A DNA stretch of 38,674 bases from an uncultured Acidobacteriia bacterium (GCA_903881085.1 CAIRSA010000096.1:1-38674), one strand, 5' to 3'. Positions 25,935 through 34,317 are shown, counted from the first letter of the stretch. Translations and numbers: made by a program. Notes: generated from the letters alone by a model not told the origin.

Positions 25935-27158
25935 CTACTGCGTTACGTTCCGAAAAGTAATAGTCACGTCCATCACATTCGCCCCCGCCGCGCGTTTCAT
26001 CTGCACGCTGGCCGCCTTCCCGCGCGGAAACTCGGGATGTGCGAACAAAGCTTTGATGAATTCGTCCGCATAGCCGGCATCCATCGGTTGACCCGGAGCC
26101 AACGTCCATACCTGCCGTGCCACCTGCTCCAACTTCGCATCCAATCCTGCGAAACTCACCGCGCCGAAGTGGAACTGCGGACCCTTCTCCACCGTGATCG
26201 ACAGGTCCAGTGTGCCTGCCGCATCGTTCAAAATCCGCTCTGGCCGCGAACGCACGCTCAGGTACCCCTCGCGCCTCAACGGCATCTCCATTGCCGCAAT
26301 GGAAGCCAGAACCTCATTCCAGTTTGCAGTGCGGCCAGTGGGGAAGCCCGTCGCATCCCCGCCGCCGCGCACGTCCACGCGTGCCAAAGTGTAGACTACC
26401 CCCTCATCGATCACCGTTGTCACATCCACTCTGCCATCCGCCAGTGGCTGTGTGCGGATGGTGAATGACGTCTTCAGCATGCCGTGCTCTTCATAGATAC
26501 GGCGAATGTTTTGGTCGATCAGCAATTGAAACTGGTTGCGCGTGAATGGGGATTCCAGCGCCAGCCGCGCAATGGCCTGCTCCAGCGCGGCATTGCTGAT
26601 TCTGCGCGCGCCTTCGAAGTGGATGCTCGCGATGCGCGGCAGATTCTTCGGCTGGAAATACACCTTCAGGCTCGCCGCCGACCCAAGCTTGCCGCCCATG
26701 CGCGTGGTGAGTTCCTGCTTGATGCCGTGCGCCGCCAGCGCCTGTTCCATCGCACGCGCGTAGATTGACAGTGCGGCTTCGTTACCTGGAACGCGATGGC
26801 CCGCCGCCGCCAACGGCCCCAGCCACTCCCACAGAATCGCGTCGGCCACGCCGGGGATATCGGCTTCCGCGGCGAGTGTCTCCGGCTCATCCCGCAAATT
26901 CAAAACCAGTGCGTAGCCGGTCTTCTCCGCAGGAAAGGAGTAGCGATACTCGGCCGCTTTGAACAGCCCGGTCTCCTGCAGTTTGCGGCATGCGTCTGCG
27001 ATGGCCGGCTCATCGGCGAGCTGACCCGTCATCAACCCGGCCCACTTCAAAATCAGAGCCTGCGGAAAGCGCGAACCTTCCACCGCGATTGACGTAAGCG
27101 GCAGCTGTTGGGCCACGGCCAATGTCCCAAACATGCTTAGCAAGGAGATCAGGCGCAT
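25935..27158 (-). CDS. POTRA-domain protein without an outer-membrane barrel (BamA-like periplasmic part)
   Basis: The 407-residue protein has a signal peptide (MRLISLLSMFGTLAVAQ) followed by repeated POTRA-like modules. The first starts near residue 20 (LPLTSIAVEGSRFPQALI). One begins at about 173 (NLPRIASIHFEGARRISNAALEQ) with FTRNQFQLLIDQNIRRIYEEHGML. Another covers VDVTTVIDEGVVYTLARVDVRGGG, and the last begins near QFHFGAVSFAGLDAKLEQ. The IHFEG/VSFAG strand followed by a helix and a YxxxG turn is the POTRA pattern of BamA and TamA. The protein ends at DVTITFRNVTQ, where BamA would start its barrel, so it is a soluble periplasmic version. It lies 3 bp after the glutaminyl cyclase gene. A role in outer-membrane protein folding or as a docking protein is inferred. 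Confidence 0.8.
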   Translation of the reverse strand: MRLISLLSMFGTLAVAQQLPLTSIAVEGSRFPQALILKWAGLMTGQLADEPAIADACRKLQETGLFKAAEYRYSFPAEKTGYALVLNLRDEPETLAAEADIPGVADAILWEWLGPLAAAGHRVPGNEAALSIYARAMEQALAAHGIKQELTTRMGGKLGSAASLKVYFQPKNLPRIASIHFEGARRISNAALEQAIARLALESPFTRNQFQLLIDQNIRRIYEEHGMLKTSFTIRTQPLADGRVDVTTVIDEGVVYTLARVDVRGGGDATGFPTGRTANWNEVLASIAAMEMPLRREGYLSVRSRPERILNDAAGTLDLSITVEKGPQFHFGAVSFAGLDAKLEQVARQVWTLAPGQPMDAGYADEFIKALFAHPEFPRGKAASVQMKRAAGANVMDVTITFRNVTQ

Positions 27159-27161
27159 CCG

Positions 27162-27911
27162 TTATCGCTTGGACACTAACTGAATCTCGTACACAAACGG
27201 CCACCACTTACCGGTAATAAACAGCCGCTTCCCTGCGGCATCATATGCGATACCGTTCATAACATCCACTGCCTGGGTCTGATACATCGGACTTAGTATT
27301 CCACTTAAATCGATCCAGCCCTTGATTGCGCCAGTTTGCGGCGAAATGCGTGCGATTCGCTGCGTCTGCCACACATTGGCGAACAGCTCGCCTTCCACCC
27401 ACTCCAGTTCATTCAAATTGACAACAGGCCGCCCGCCCTCCTGCACCTTGATGCGCCGCTTTTCAGCCAGCGTCTTCGGGTCAAGCACGCGAATCTCCGC
27501 GCTGCCATCGGTAAAGAATATCTCCCGGCCATTGTTAGTAAGTCCCCACCCTTCGCCCTTGTAAGTGAACGTCCGGCGGACTTTGAAATCATTCAACCCA
27601 TACACAAACCCGATCTGAGTCTGATAAGTAAGCTGCACAACTTCCCCGCCAATCACGGTGATGCCCTCACCGAAGTACTGCGGACTGAGGTTGATGTTCT
27701 GCACCACGGCGCCATCGTTCAGCCGTACCTTGCGCAACACTGACTTCCCGGCGAGACCAGTGCTTTCGTACAGAAACCCATTGTGATATTCCAAACCCTC
27801 AGTGAACGACGTGCGGTCGTGCGGATAGGCGTGGACCACCTTATAGGTATATTCGGGCGTTTTCTGTGCATGGCACGGCAGCAGGAGCAGGACTAAGGCG
27901 GCAAATCGCAT
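27162..27911 (-). CDS. Glutaminyl-peptide cyclotransferase (plant-type beta-propeller glutaminyl cyclase)
   Basis: The enzyme converts N-terminal glutamine of proteins or peptides to pyroglutamate. The 249-residue protein has a signal peptide (MRFAALVLLLLPCHAQ) and the family's repeated blades, with signatures RTSFTEGLEY, YFGEGITVIGGEVVQLTY, GEGWGLTNNG, LNELEWVEGELFANVW, VMNGIAYD and GKWWPFVYEIQLV. It acts outside the cytoplasm. The frame is open 79 codons further upstream, but the start at 27911 is chosen because the signal peptide begins there and the longer version would run into the divergent oxidoreductase gene. It is followed after 3 bp by the POTRA gene, probably as an operon. Many exported proteins of this organism have signal peptides ending in AQ, so mature proteins would begin at or near Q and could be its substrates; this is inference. 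Confidence 0.93.
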   Translation of the reverse strand: MRFAALVLLLLPCHAQKTPEYTYKVVHAYPHDRTSFTEGLEYHNGFLYESTGLAGKSVLRKVRLNDGAVVQNINLSPQYFGEGITVIGGEVVQLTYQTQIGFVYGLNDFKVRRTFTYKGEGWGLTNNGREIFFTDGSAEIRVLDPKTLAEKRRIKVQEGGRPVVNLNELEWVEGELFANVWQTQRIARISPQTGAIKGWIDLSGILSPMYQTQAVDVMNGIAYDAAGKRLFITGKWWPFVYEIQLVSKR

Positions 27912-27960
27912 CCTTCTATTGTTCCACGACCTCTGCCACCGGTTGTGTATGATGATAGCC

Positions 27961-29196
27961 ATGGAACCCGGAATCCTTTTCAACCGCCGTACCTTGCTTG
28001 CCTCCGCAGCCCTTTCGCAGCTCGCGATTCGCGGAGCAAACGACAAAATCCGCGTGGCCAACGTCGGCTGCGGCCGCCGTGGGCTGCTGAAAGAATTGAT
28101 GCAGATCAAGGACGACGCCAACATCGAAGTCGCCGCCGTCTGCGACATCTGGCGTCAGCGCCGCGAAAAGGCGGCTGCCGACGTGAAGGAGTTCACCGGC
28201 AAAGCGCCCGATCAGGTTGCCGAATTTGCCAAGGTTTTGGCCCGCAAGGATATTGACGCGGTTGTCATCGGCACTCCCGACCATCTGCATTGCACCATGC
28301 TCATCGAGGCCATCAAGGCAGGCAAGGATGTGTACGTCGAAAAGCCGCTGGCGATGAACATGAAGGAGCTGATCGCTGCTTATGACGCGGTGAAGAAGTC
28401 CGACCGCGTCGTGCAGGTCGGCACGCAGATGCGCAGCTATCCGCAGTCGGCCGGCGCACGCCAGATCATCACTTCCGGCGGCATCGGCAAGATCCTTAAA
28501 GTGGAGCAGGTGCGCAACGGCTACAAGCCTTACTGGATGAGCTACGGTTCCAAGGAGTTCGCCGACATGGAACTTACCGAGGCTGACACCGATTGGAAGG
28601 CCTTCCTGGGCCCGCGCAAGAACCGCCCGTTCGACGCCGATCAATACCGCGGCTGGTTCGGCTATCGCGATTTTTCCAGCGGCCCGCATACCAATCTGAT
28701 GGCCCACTTCATTGACATGGTGCACTTCGCGACCGACGCAAAATTCCCCAAGCGGGCCGTTGCATTGGGCGGCACCTATCTGTGGAAGGAAAAGTTCGAC
28801 GCGCCCGATTCGGTCGAGGTCGCGTTCGACTACGCCGAGGGCTTCATCGTCCGCTACACCAGCATGTTCGGCAACAGCGCCGGGAATCTCGCCAAATGGT
28901 ATGGCACGCGCGGCACGCTCGATGCGAAAAACCTTGGGGCGAAAGCGCACTGGACCATCTCTGGCGAAGGCTCCGGCGAGCCCGATAAGTTGAAGGCCGA
29001 ATCGCAGGTGCCGGAGAATGAGCCCGTGCATCACATGAAGAACTGGATCGATAGCGTGCGCTCACGCAAGGATCCGATTGCGCCGATCGATGCCGCCTAC
29101 GGCCACTCCGTCGCTTGCATTATGGCGGAGGAGTCCATGGTCACCGGTAAGCGGCTGGTCTACGATCATTCCAAACGCGCCCTGCATGCGGGCTGA
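27961..29196 (+). CDS. Gfo/Idh/MocA family NAD(P)-dependent oxidoreductase with twin-arginine-like leader
   Basis: The 411-residue protein has a leader with NRRTLLASAAL, probably a Tat signal, common in the exported members of this family in Acidobacteria and Planctomycetes. The Rossmann fold begins RVANVGCGRRG at about residues 31-41. The family's catalytic EKP motif is at 127-129 (DVYVEKPLAM), and GPHTNLMAHFIDMVHF contains the conserved histidines. These enzymes oxidise or reduce sugars and polyols, and exported ones carry tightly bound cofactor. The frame is open from 27919 with several in-frame ATGs; 27961 is preferred because the leader starts there, but 27949-27952 remains possible. It is divergent from the glutaminyl cyclase and overlaps the DUF2809 gene by 11 bp. 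Confidence 0.92.
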   Translation: MEPGILFNRRTLLASAALSQLAIRGANDKIRVANVGCGRRGLLKELMQIKDDANIEVAAVCDIWRQRREKAAADVKEFTGKAPDQVAEFAKVLARKDIDAVVIGTPDHLHCTMLIEAIKAGKDVYVEKPLAMNMKELIAAYDAVKKSDRVVQVGTQMRSYPQSAGARQIITSGGIGKILKVEQVRNGYKPYWMSYGSKEFADMELTEADTDWKAFLGPRKNRPFDADQYRGWFGYRDFSSGPHTNLMAHFIDMVHFATDAKFPKRAVALGGTYLWKEKFDAPDSVEVAFDYAEGFIVRYTSMFGNSAGNLAKWYGTRGTLDAKNLGAKAHWTISGEGSGEPDKLKAESQVPENEPVHHMKNWIDSVRSRKDPIAPIDAAYGHSVACIMAEESMVTGKRLVYDHSKRALHAG

Positions 29197-29560
29197 GTTT
29201 CAACTGGCCGTCATCATTGGTTTGGGCCTGCTTTCGCGCGCAGTCCACACGGGGTGGATCGTCATCGACAAGTACGCCGGCGACGCGTTGTATGCGGCGA
29301 TGGTCTATACACTAATCACGTTTTTCGCGAGCCTGCCGCCCTGGCGAAAGGCCGTGCTGGCAATGGCCATCATGACGGCCTTGGAGCTGTTTCAATTGAC
29401 GCTGATCCCCGCCCACATGTTGCACAGCCCGCATTTCGCTGTTCGCATAGCAGCCAGATTGCTCGGCACCGAGTTCAGCTTTCTCGATCTGCTGGCGTAT
29501 GCAGTTGGAATCAGTGGATTGTTCCTGGCGGAGCTTCGTATTTCACGCCAAACTCACTAG
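29186..29560 (+). CDS. DUF2809 family integral membrane protein
   Basis: The 124-residue protein has about four hydrophobic helices (FQLAVIIGLGLLSRAVHTG, DALYAAMVYTLITFFASLP, AVLAMAIMTALELFQLTLIP, FLDLLAYAVGISGLFLAEL). The pattern GLLSR..., KYAGDALYA, ALELFQ and LLGTEFSFLDLLAY is characteristic of DUF2809, a small family of unknown function. It starts inside the last codons of the oxidoreductase gene (11-bp overlap), so the two are likely translated together. Its 3' end overlaps the convergent vapC gene by 50 bp. Confidence 0.85.
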   Translation: MRAEFQLAVIIGLGLLSRAVHTGWIVIDKYAGDALYAAMVYTLITFFASLPPWRKAVLAMAIMTALELFQLTLIPAHMLHSPHFAVRIAARLLGTEFSFLDLLAYAVGISGLFLAELRISRQTH

Positions 29561-29900
29561 CCAACTCCGCCAGATGTGTGTCCGCCGTCCACAACCGGAT
29601 GTTTCCCGCAACGGCGGACGCCAGAATGTGCGCGTCGACCCAGCCAATGCCGCGGCCGCTTAGGGAATGCGCGCGCACAAATGCGAGAACATTCTCGTGG
29701 GCGACGGTCTTTGCAAACCGGATCTGCTCGTAAAGGGCCAGGAGCTTTGCGCGTCCTCCAGAGTCGCCAATGAGCAACTCGCCGTATATCAACTCATGGC
29801 CAGCTACTTCACCTAGCGAAAGAAGTTTCGCCATACCTGTCGCATACGGCACGCGATTTGCCAATGACCGGATCCAGACAGATGTATCGACGAGAATCAT
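29511..29900 (-). CDS. vapC: VapC-family toxin, PIN-domain ribonuclease
   Basis: The 129-residue protein is a PIN-domain endoribonuclease. The acidic metal-binding residues are in place: D5 (MILVDTSVWI), E41 (IYGELLIG), D89 (GWVDAHILASA) and D107 (LWTADTHL). All four support an active enzyme. It is the second gene of a vapBC pair, starting in an ATGA overlap with the vapB stop codon, the usual arrangement. VapC toxins typically cleave tRNA or rRNA; the target here is unknown. Confidence 0.93.
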   Translation of the reverse strand: MILVDTSVWIRSLANRVPYATGMAKLLSLGEVAGHELIYGELLIGDSGGRAKLLALYEQIRFAKTVAHENVLAFVRAHSLSGRGIGWVDAHILASAVAGNIRLWTADTHLAELASEFGVKYEAPPGTIH

Positions 29901-30115
29901 TTTCGCGCCTTGCGCTTGGGCAACGCCTTTTCCCGGCGTCTAGGAACATCCTTCGCATGCGGCTCGGATCCAATCAGCGCACGCAATTCCTGATAAGCCG
30001 CATGGCGGACAAGCGCTTCAAGCCCAAGGCGGATTGTCTCCGTATCCGTCGAGGCGCCGCAGGCGGATCTCGCTTTCGCAAGCAGCGAGTCATCGAGCTG
30101 GAAAGTCTTTTTCAT
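29897..30115 (-). CDS. vapB: VapB-family antitoxin
   Basis: The 72-residue protein begins MKKTFQLDDSLLAKARSACG, a ribbon-helix-helix/VapB-type N-terminus, followed by DTETIRLGLEALVRHAAYQEL and a basic tail (RRREKALPKRKARK). It should bind VapC through its C-terminal half and the operator through its N-terminus. The frame is open for 23 codons upstream, but those codons overlap a palindromic operator, and the family N-terminus starts at 30115. The vapC start overlaps its stop codon. It is the first gene of the pair. Confidence 0.9.
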   Translation of the reverse strand: MKKTFQLDDSLLAKARSACGASTDTETIRLGLEALVRHAAYQELRALIGSEPHAKDVPRRREKALPKRKARK

Positions 30116-30128
30116 ACATTTCATTATG

Positions 30129-30155
30129 CCATACATAAATGCATATGCTGTATGG
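30129..30155. promoter_or_regulatory. Palindromic operator candidate between vapB and the divergent TonB receptor
   Basis: CCATACA and TGTATGG form perfect 7-base arms around a 13-base AT-rich spacer that itself contains ATGCAT and GCATATGC. The site begins 14 bases upstream of the vapB start codon and 48 bases before the divergent receptor start codon. It is a good candidate for the autoregulatory binding site of the VapBC complex and may also affect the receptor promoter. Confidence 0.55.
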
Positions 30156-30202
30156 TCTGCCACACCCTTGCGAACCCGCCGCAAAAGCGATAGAGTCTAT
30201 CC

Positions 30203-33200
30203 ATGCCTCGCCTCCCGTTCATGCCTCTTAGTCGGCTTCTGCTTGTCGTCTCTCTTCCATTGCTCGCGCAAGACCCGCGCGGCGCAATCACCGGCCGCGT
30301 TGTGGAACACTCCGGAGCAGTCGTCCCTCGAGCCACCATCCGCGCCATCAACATCGACAACAACGTGAAGATCTCGGCTGTTTCCAACGCCGAAGGAAAC
30401 TTCGAGATCCTCTATCTTGCTCCCGGTCCATATAGGATCGAAGTCAGCATGACGGGTTTCGAAACCTTCGCCCGCACTGGCATCGAACTGCACATCGGCG
30501 ACCGCCTGCAGATCGACGCGAAGCTCGAACTCAGTGGCGTGAAGCAATCGGTTGACGTCAACGCCGAAGCGCCGCTGCTCGAAAGCGCCAACGCCAATCT
30601 CGGCCAGGTGATCGACTCCAAGCAGGTCGCCGATATGCCGTTGCGCGGCGCCAGCCTCGCTTCGCTCTATGCTTCGGCGCCGGGCGTCCTGATTGACGCC
30701 ATGGCCTACGATGGCCCATGGAACATCGCGCAAACATCCAGCTTCTCCATGGGCGGTTCCGGCCCGTCCACCGGCGGCATTGAGTTCACGCTCGACGGCA
30801 TCGGCAACAACTCCTACAACGGACAGACTGCCTTCACGCCGCCTGCCGACATGGTGCAGGAAGTGCGCATCCAGACCAATACCTACGATGCCGCCGTAGG
30901 TCATACCTTCGGTGGCAGCATCAACATCGCTTTGAAGTCCGGCACCAACGCCTTGCGCGGGTCGCTCAGTGCGATCGGCACCGCCGGCCCGCTGATCACC
31001 CGCAATTTCTTTGTCAATCAATTCATCTTCAACCCGGCCACCGGCCCCATCACCGATCAGAAGATTCACGACAACACACCCGCCGTGAAATGGCTGCGCT
31101 ACAGCGCCGTGGTTGGCGGCCCAGTGGTCCTGCCGAAACTCTATAACGGCAAGAACAAGACATTCTGGATTTTCGGCCTGCAGATCCACAACCGCGTGCG
31201 GCCTATCGCAACGACAACTTCGGTTCCCACCGATCCGCAAAAAACCGGCGACTTCTCCGCCCTGTTGAAACTGGGTTCTTCCTACCAGATTTACGATCCA
31301 GCAACAGCCTCGCCCACCAGTGCCACGCGATACGCGCGCTCACCATTCGCCGGCAATATCATCCCCGCCAGCCGCATCCCGGCTGTCTCGAAAATGATCG
31401 CCAGCGATTATCCCGCGCCCAACACCACCGGCGCTGCCGACAGCACCAACAACTATTTCCGCATCCGTCCCGAAACCCAGAACCTCTATCAGCCGGAAGG
31501 CCGCGTTGACCAGTACTTCAGCGAAAAGCATCGCATGTTTGTGCGCTGGACGCAGAGCAATTTCTACGGCCACTTCGATCAGTTAATTCCCGGCAGTACC
31601 ATCCGCGGCCGCGACCGTCAGCGCCCGGAAAAAGGACTCGCCGTGGATAACGTGTTCGTCTTCGGCGGCAACAAAGTGCTGGACATTCGCTACGGCTTCA
31701 CCTGGTTCCGCGAACTGGAATATTACGATAACTCCGGCTGGGACCTCAGCACCTTCGGCTTCCCGAAATCGTACATCTCGCAGTTGGATCCGCGCGGCAT
31801 CGCCTTCCCTGAGATCGCCGTCAGTGGCCTGCTCACGCTCGGCCAAGCCGGCGGCCTGAACCAGATCAACTACTCACACACCCTGCTCGGCACTTACAAC
31901 ATGGTGGTGCGAACGCACGATATTAAAATCGGCTTCGATGGCCGCCTGTTGCTCGACAACACCGTTACCTACGGCAATGTGGCTCCGCACATGGACTTCG
32001 CAGGAGCCTATACAAGCGGGCCCGTCGATAACTCCGCCGTTGGTCCAGGCAGCGGACAAAGCATGGCTAGCATGCTGCTCGGCATCCCCACCGGAGGCTT
32101 CTCCGACCTCAATGCTTCGCGCGCGGACCGCAGCAAATTGATCGGTGTCTATGTTCAGGACGACTGGCGGTTTTCCAGCAAGCTGACGCTCAACATAGGC
32201 CTGCGCTACGAATATGAAAGCCCGGTAGTGGAACGTTACGACCGCGCCGTGCGCGACTTCAATTTCAATGTGACCAATCCGATTCAAGCTGCTGCGCAAG
32301 CGCAGTACGCCAAGAACCCGATCCCACAGTTGACGCAACTGCTCACTCCCGGCGGCATCACATTTGCCGGCGTCAACGGCAATCCGCGCGGCTTCCGCGA
32401 TCCCTATTACAAGGCTGTGATGCCGCGTATCGGCCTCGCGTATGCCATCCGCCCGCGCGTAATTTTCCGCGGCGGCTTTGGCCTCTTCTTCGCGCCATCG
32501 GGCGCGGATTTCAACGTGGCGCAACAATCCGGGTTCAGCCAGCGCACGAACATCACGCCGTCGCTCGATTCCGGCCTCAGCTTCGCTGCATCGATCTCGA
32601 ATCCCTTCCCCACGGGCCTGGCGTTACCGGCCGGGGCTTCAGGCGGTCTGCTCACGTACCTCGGCCGCGCTCCTGGCTTCTATCCATCCAGCGCCACACG
32701 CGCCTACAACCAGCGCTGGAGCGGCGCGCTCCAGTTTGAGCCCATTCGCAAAGTGGTGACGGAGATTGGATACATCGGTTCGAAAGCGGTCGGGCTGCAA
32801 GCGACTACGGACTTCGACCCAGTGCCGCGCCAGTACCTCAGCACACTGCCCACCCGCGACGCCAACGTCATCAACCTGCTGACTGCGAACGTTGCCAATC
32901 CGTTCCAAAACATCAATGGATTCCAGGGTTCCACTTACTACACCGCAACCTCCCTGCAGCGCGCGCAACTGCTGAAGCCACTGCCGCAATTCTCTGGCCT
33001 CACCGCTGGGCTCCCGGCCGGCTCCAGCTGGTATCACGCCCTGACCGCTCGCGTAGAACGCCGCTTCGGACGCGGCTTTTCCGTCAACGCAAGCTTTACG
33101 CATTCGCGCACCATGGAAGCCGTCAACTACTTGAATCCAACCGACACGTCACCGGAACATGTAATCTCCAGCCTCGACCGCCCCAACCGCATCGTCACCA

Positions 33201-33715
33201 GCGTCATCTGGGAACTGCCCTTCGGCAAGGGCCGCTCACTGTGGTCCAGCGCCCCGCGCGTTGTGAACCAGATCATTGGCGGATGGCAGATGCAGTCCAC
33301 GTTCCAGGATCAATCCGGCCCCGGCCTGGCCTTCGGCAACGTGCTCTACTACTCAACCTACAACCAGATTTCACTCGCCCCTGACCAGCGCTCGCTGCAG
33401 CAATGGTTCGATACCTCTCAGTTTGAAAAGGCCGCCGGCAAAGCCCTGGCCAATAACATTCGCGTGTTTCCATCGCGGCTTTCCGGGGCCCGCGGCGCCG
33501 GTATAGTGACGCTAGATGCTTCGATGTTCAAGACCTTCGTCATCCACGACAACTTCAAACTGCAGTTCCGCGCCGAAGGCGAAGGCATCACCAATCATCC
33601 GAACTTCGGCCTCCCCAACTTAGCCCCCACCAACGCCGCGTTCGGTACAGTGACCCAAACACAAACACAGCAGGAGGAACGCAGAATCTCGCTTGGTTTG
33701 AAGCTGAGCTTTTGA
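30203..33715 (+). CDS. Large Oar-like TonB-dependent receptor with carboxypeptidase-regulatory-like N-terminus
   Basis: The 1170-residue outer-membrane protein has a signal peptide (PLSRLLLVVSLPLLAQ) and a CarboxypepD_reg-like domain at about residues 26-115 (GAITGRVVEHSGAVVPRATI). A plug-like region follows (MPLRGASLASLYASAPGV, EFTLDGIGNNSYNG, VGHTFGGSINIALKSGTN), then a very large barrel ending in EERRISLGLKLSF with the terminal aromatic residue expected for barrel insertion. The length matches the roughly 1100-1200-residue receptors expanded in Acidobacteria. It is not closely related to the two 800-residue receptors at the left end. A second in-frame ATG six codons downstream would also preserve the signal peptide. 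The ligand is unknown. A possible VapBC operator lies just upstream. Confidence 0.93.
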   Translation: MPRLPFMPLSRLLLVVSLPLLAQDPRGAITGRVVEHSGAVVPRATIRAINIDNNVKISAVSNAEGNFEILYLAPGPYRIEVSMTGFETFARTGIELHIGDRLQIDAKLELSGVKQSVDVNAEAPLLESANANLGQVIDSKQVADMPLRGASLASLYASAPGVLIDAMAYDGPWNIAQTSSFSMGGSGPSTGGIEFTLDGIGNNSYNGQTAFTPPADMVQEVRIQTNTYDAAVGHTFGGSINIALKSGTNALRGSLSAIGTAGPLITRNFFVNQFIFNPATGPITDQKIHDNTPAVKWLRYSAVVGGPVVLPKLYNGKNKTFWIFGLQIHNRVRPIATTTSVPTDPQKTGDFSALLKLGSSYQIYDPATASPTSATRYARSPFAGNIIPASRIPAVSKMIASDYPAPNTTGAADSTNNYFRIRPETQNLYQPEGRVDQYFSEKHRMFVRWTQSNFYGHFDQLIPGSTIRGRDRQRPEKGLAVDNVFVFGGNKVLDIRYGFTWFRELEYYDNSGWDLSTFGFPKSYISQLDPRGIAFPEIAVSGLLTLGQAGGLNQINYSHTLLGTYNMVVRTHDIKIGFDGRLLLDNTVTYGNVAPHMDFAGAYTSGPVDNSAVGPGSGQSMASMLLGIPTGGFSDLNASRADRSKLIGVYVQDDWRFSSKLTLNIGLRYEYESPVVERYDRAVRDFNFNVTNPIQAAAQAQYAKNPIPQLTQLLTPGGITFAGVNGNPRGFRDPYYKAVMPRIGLAYAIRPRVIFRGGFGLFFAPSGADFNVAQQSGFSQRTNITPSLDSGLSFAASISNPFPTGLALPAGASGGLLTYLGRAPGFYPSSATRAYNQRWSGALQFEPIRKVVTEIGYIGSKAVGLQATTDFDPVPRQYLSTLPTRDANVINLLTANVANPFQNINGFQGSTYYTATSLQRAQLLKPLPQFSGLTAGLPAGSSWYHALTARVERRFGRGFSVNASFTHSRTMEAVNYLNPTDTSPEHVISSLDRPNRIVTSVIWELPFGKGRSLWSSAPRVVNQIIGGWQMQSTFQDQSGPGLAFGNVLYYSTYNQISLAPDQRSLQQWFDTSQFEKAAGKALANNIRVFPSRLSGARGAGIVTLDASMFKTFVIHDNFKLQFRAEGEGITNHPNFGLPNLAPTNAAFGTVTQTQTQQEERRISLGLKLSF

Positions 33716-33731
33716 GAGTGGCACCATGGGT

Positions 33732-33784
33732 TGGACAGGCGACCTGTCCGCCGTAGCCTTGGCGAAGGTGGATCCGCCTGTCCA
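33732..33784. repeat. REP-like palindromic element between the TonB receptor and hicB
   Basis: Perfect 10-base arms TGGACAGGCG and CGCCTGTCCA bound the element. Inside, GGACAGG-CGA-CCTGTCC forms a second hairpin with the left arm, and TCCGCC faces GGTGGA with one mismatch. The mixed nested palindromes and the position just after a stop codon resemble REP or small MITE-type intergenic repeats. It could also act as a weak terminator for the receptor gene, but no T run follows. I saw only one copy in this window. Confidence 0.5.
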
Positions 33785-33813
33785 GATACTAATTTTTCAA
33801 AGGTTCCGAGGCA

Positions 33814-34224
33814 ATGGAATATATCGCTTATCTTCATAAAGACGCATCCTCGGATTACGGCGTAAGCTTCCCCGATTTTCCCGGCTGCATCACGGCCGGA
33901 AAGACGCTGGACGAAGCCAGACGCATGGCCAGCGAAGCCCTTGCGATGCACATCGACGGCATGATTGAAGACGGCGAGGCGCTGCCAGAGCCCTCCACCC
34001 TCGATGATCTAGCCAAGGATCCAGCAATGAAAAAAGCCGTCGCCTTTCTGGTTACTTTGGATACGCCGGAAAAGGCCGCTCGCATCAATATAACCGGCCG
34101 GTTGCGCGATATTCAGACCATCGACAAATTGGCGAACAGAGCCGGATTGACCAGATCTGCCTATATGGTCCAGGCTTCGCTCGGCGCGCTCCGCCCCAGC
34201 CGCGAGGTTGGAAACTCCCGCTAG
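33814..34224 (+). CDS. hicB: HicB-family antitoxin with C-terminal ribbon-helix-helix domain, no adjacent HicA
   Basis: The 136-residue protein has the HicB partial RNase-H-like domain at residues 1-70 (DYGVSFPDFPGCITAGKTLDEA, EALAMHIDGMIEDGEALPEP). A C-terminal DNA-binding region at about 88-125 follows (ARINITGRLRDIQTIDKLANRAGLTRSAYMV). HicB normally neutralises the mRNA-cleaving toxin HicA, encoded just upstream or downstream; here the 98 bases upstream hold a REP-like palindrome and the 93 bases downstream hold no frame resembling HicA. It is therefore an orphan, acting either as a stand-alone regulator or as an antidote to a HicA encoded elsewhere. Confidence 0.88.
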   Translation: MEYIAYLHKDASSDYGVSFPDFPGCITAGKTLDEARRMASEALAMHIDGMIEDGEALPEPSTLDDLAKDPAMKKAVAFLVTLDTPEKAARINITGRLRDIQTIDKLANRAGLTRSAYMVQASLGALRPSREVGNSR

Positions 34225-34317
34225 CTCTCATATGCCACCAGGATGTAGCAACGATGTTGAGTGATCATCATCCAAATCTAGCCGCAGCCGCCTTCGGCAC
34301 GGTTACGGCATATTCGC

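Noticed and set aside
27916..29034. Open frame of 372 codons on the minus strand opposite the Gfo/Idh/MocA oxidoreductase
   Set aside because: It is the antisense shadow of a gene with clear Rossmann and EKP motifs. The translation shows no family signature, and the frame would also collide with the glutaminyl cyclase start region.
30197..31240. Open frame of 347 codons on the minus strand opposite the large TonB receptor
   Set aside because: It is antisense to the receptor signal peptide and plug, has no recognisable motif, and overlaps the receptor start region; it is a codon-usage shadow.
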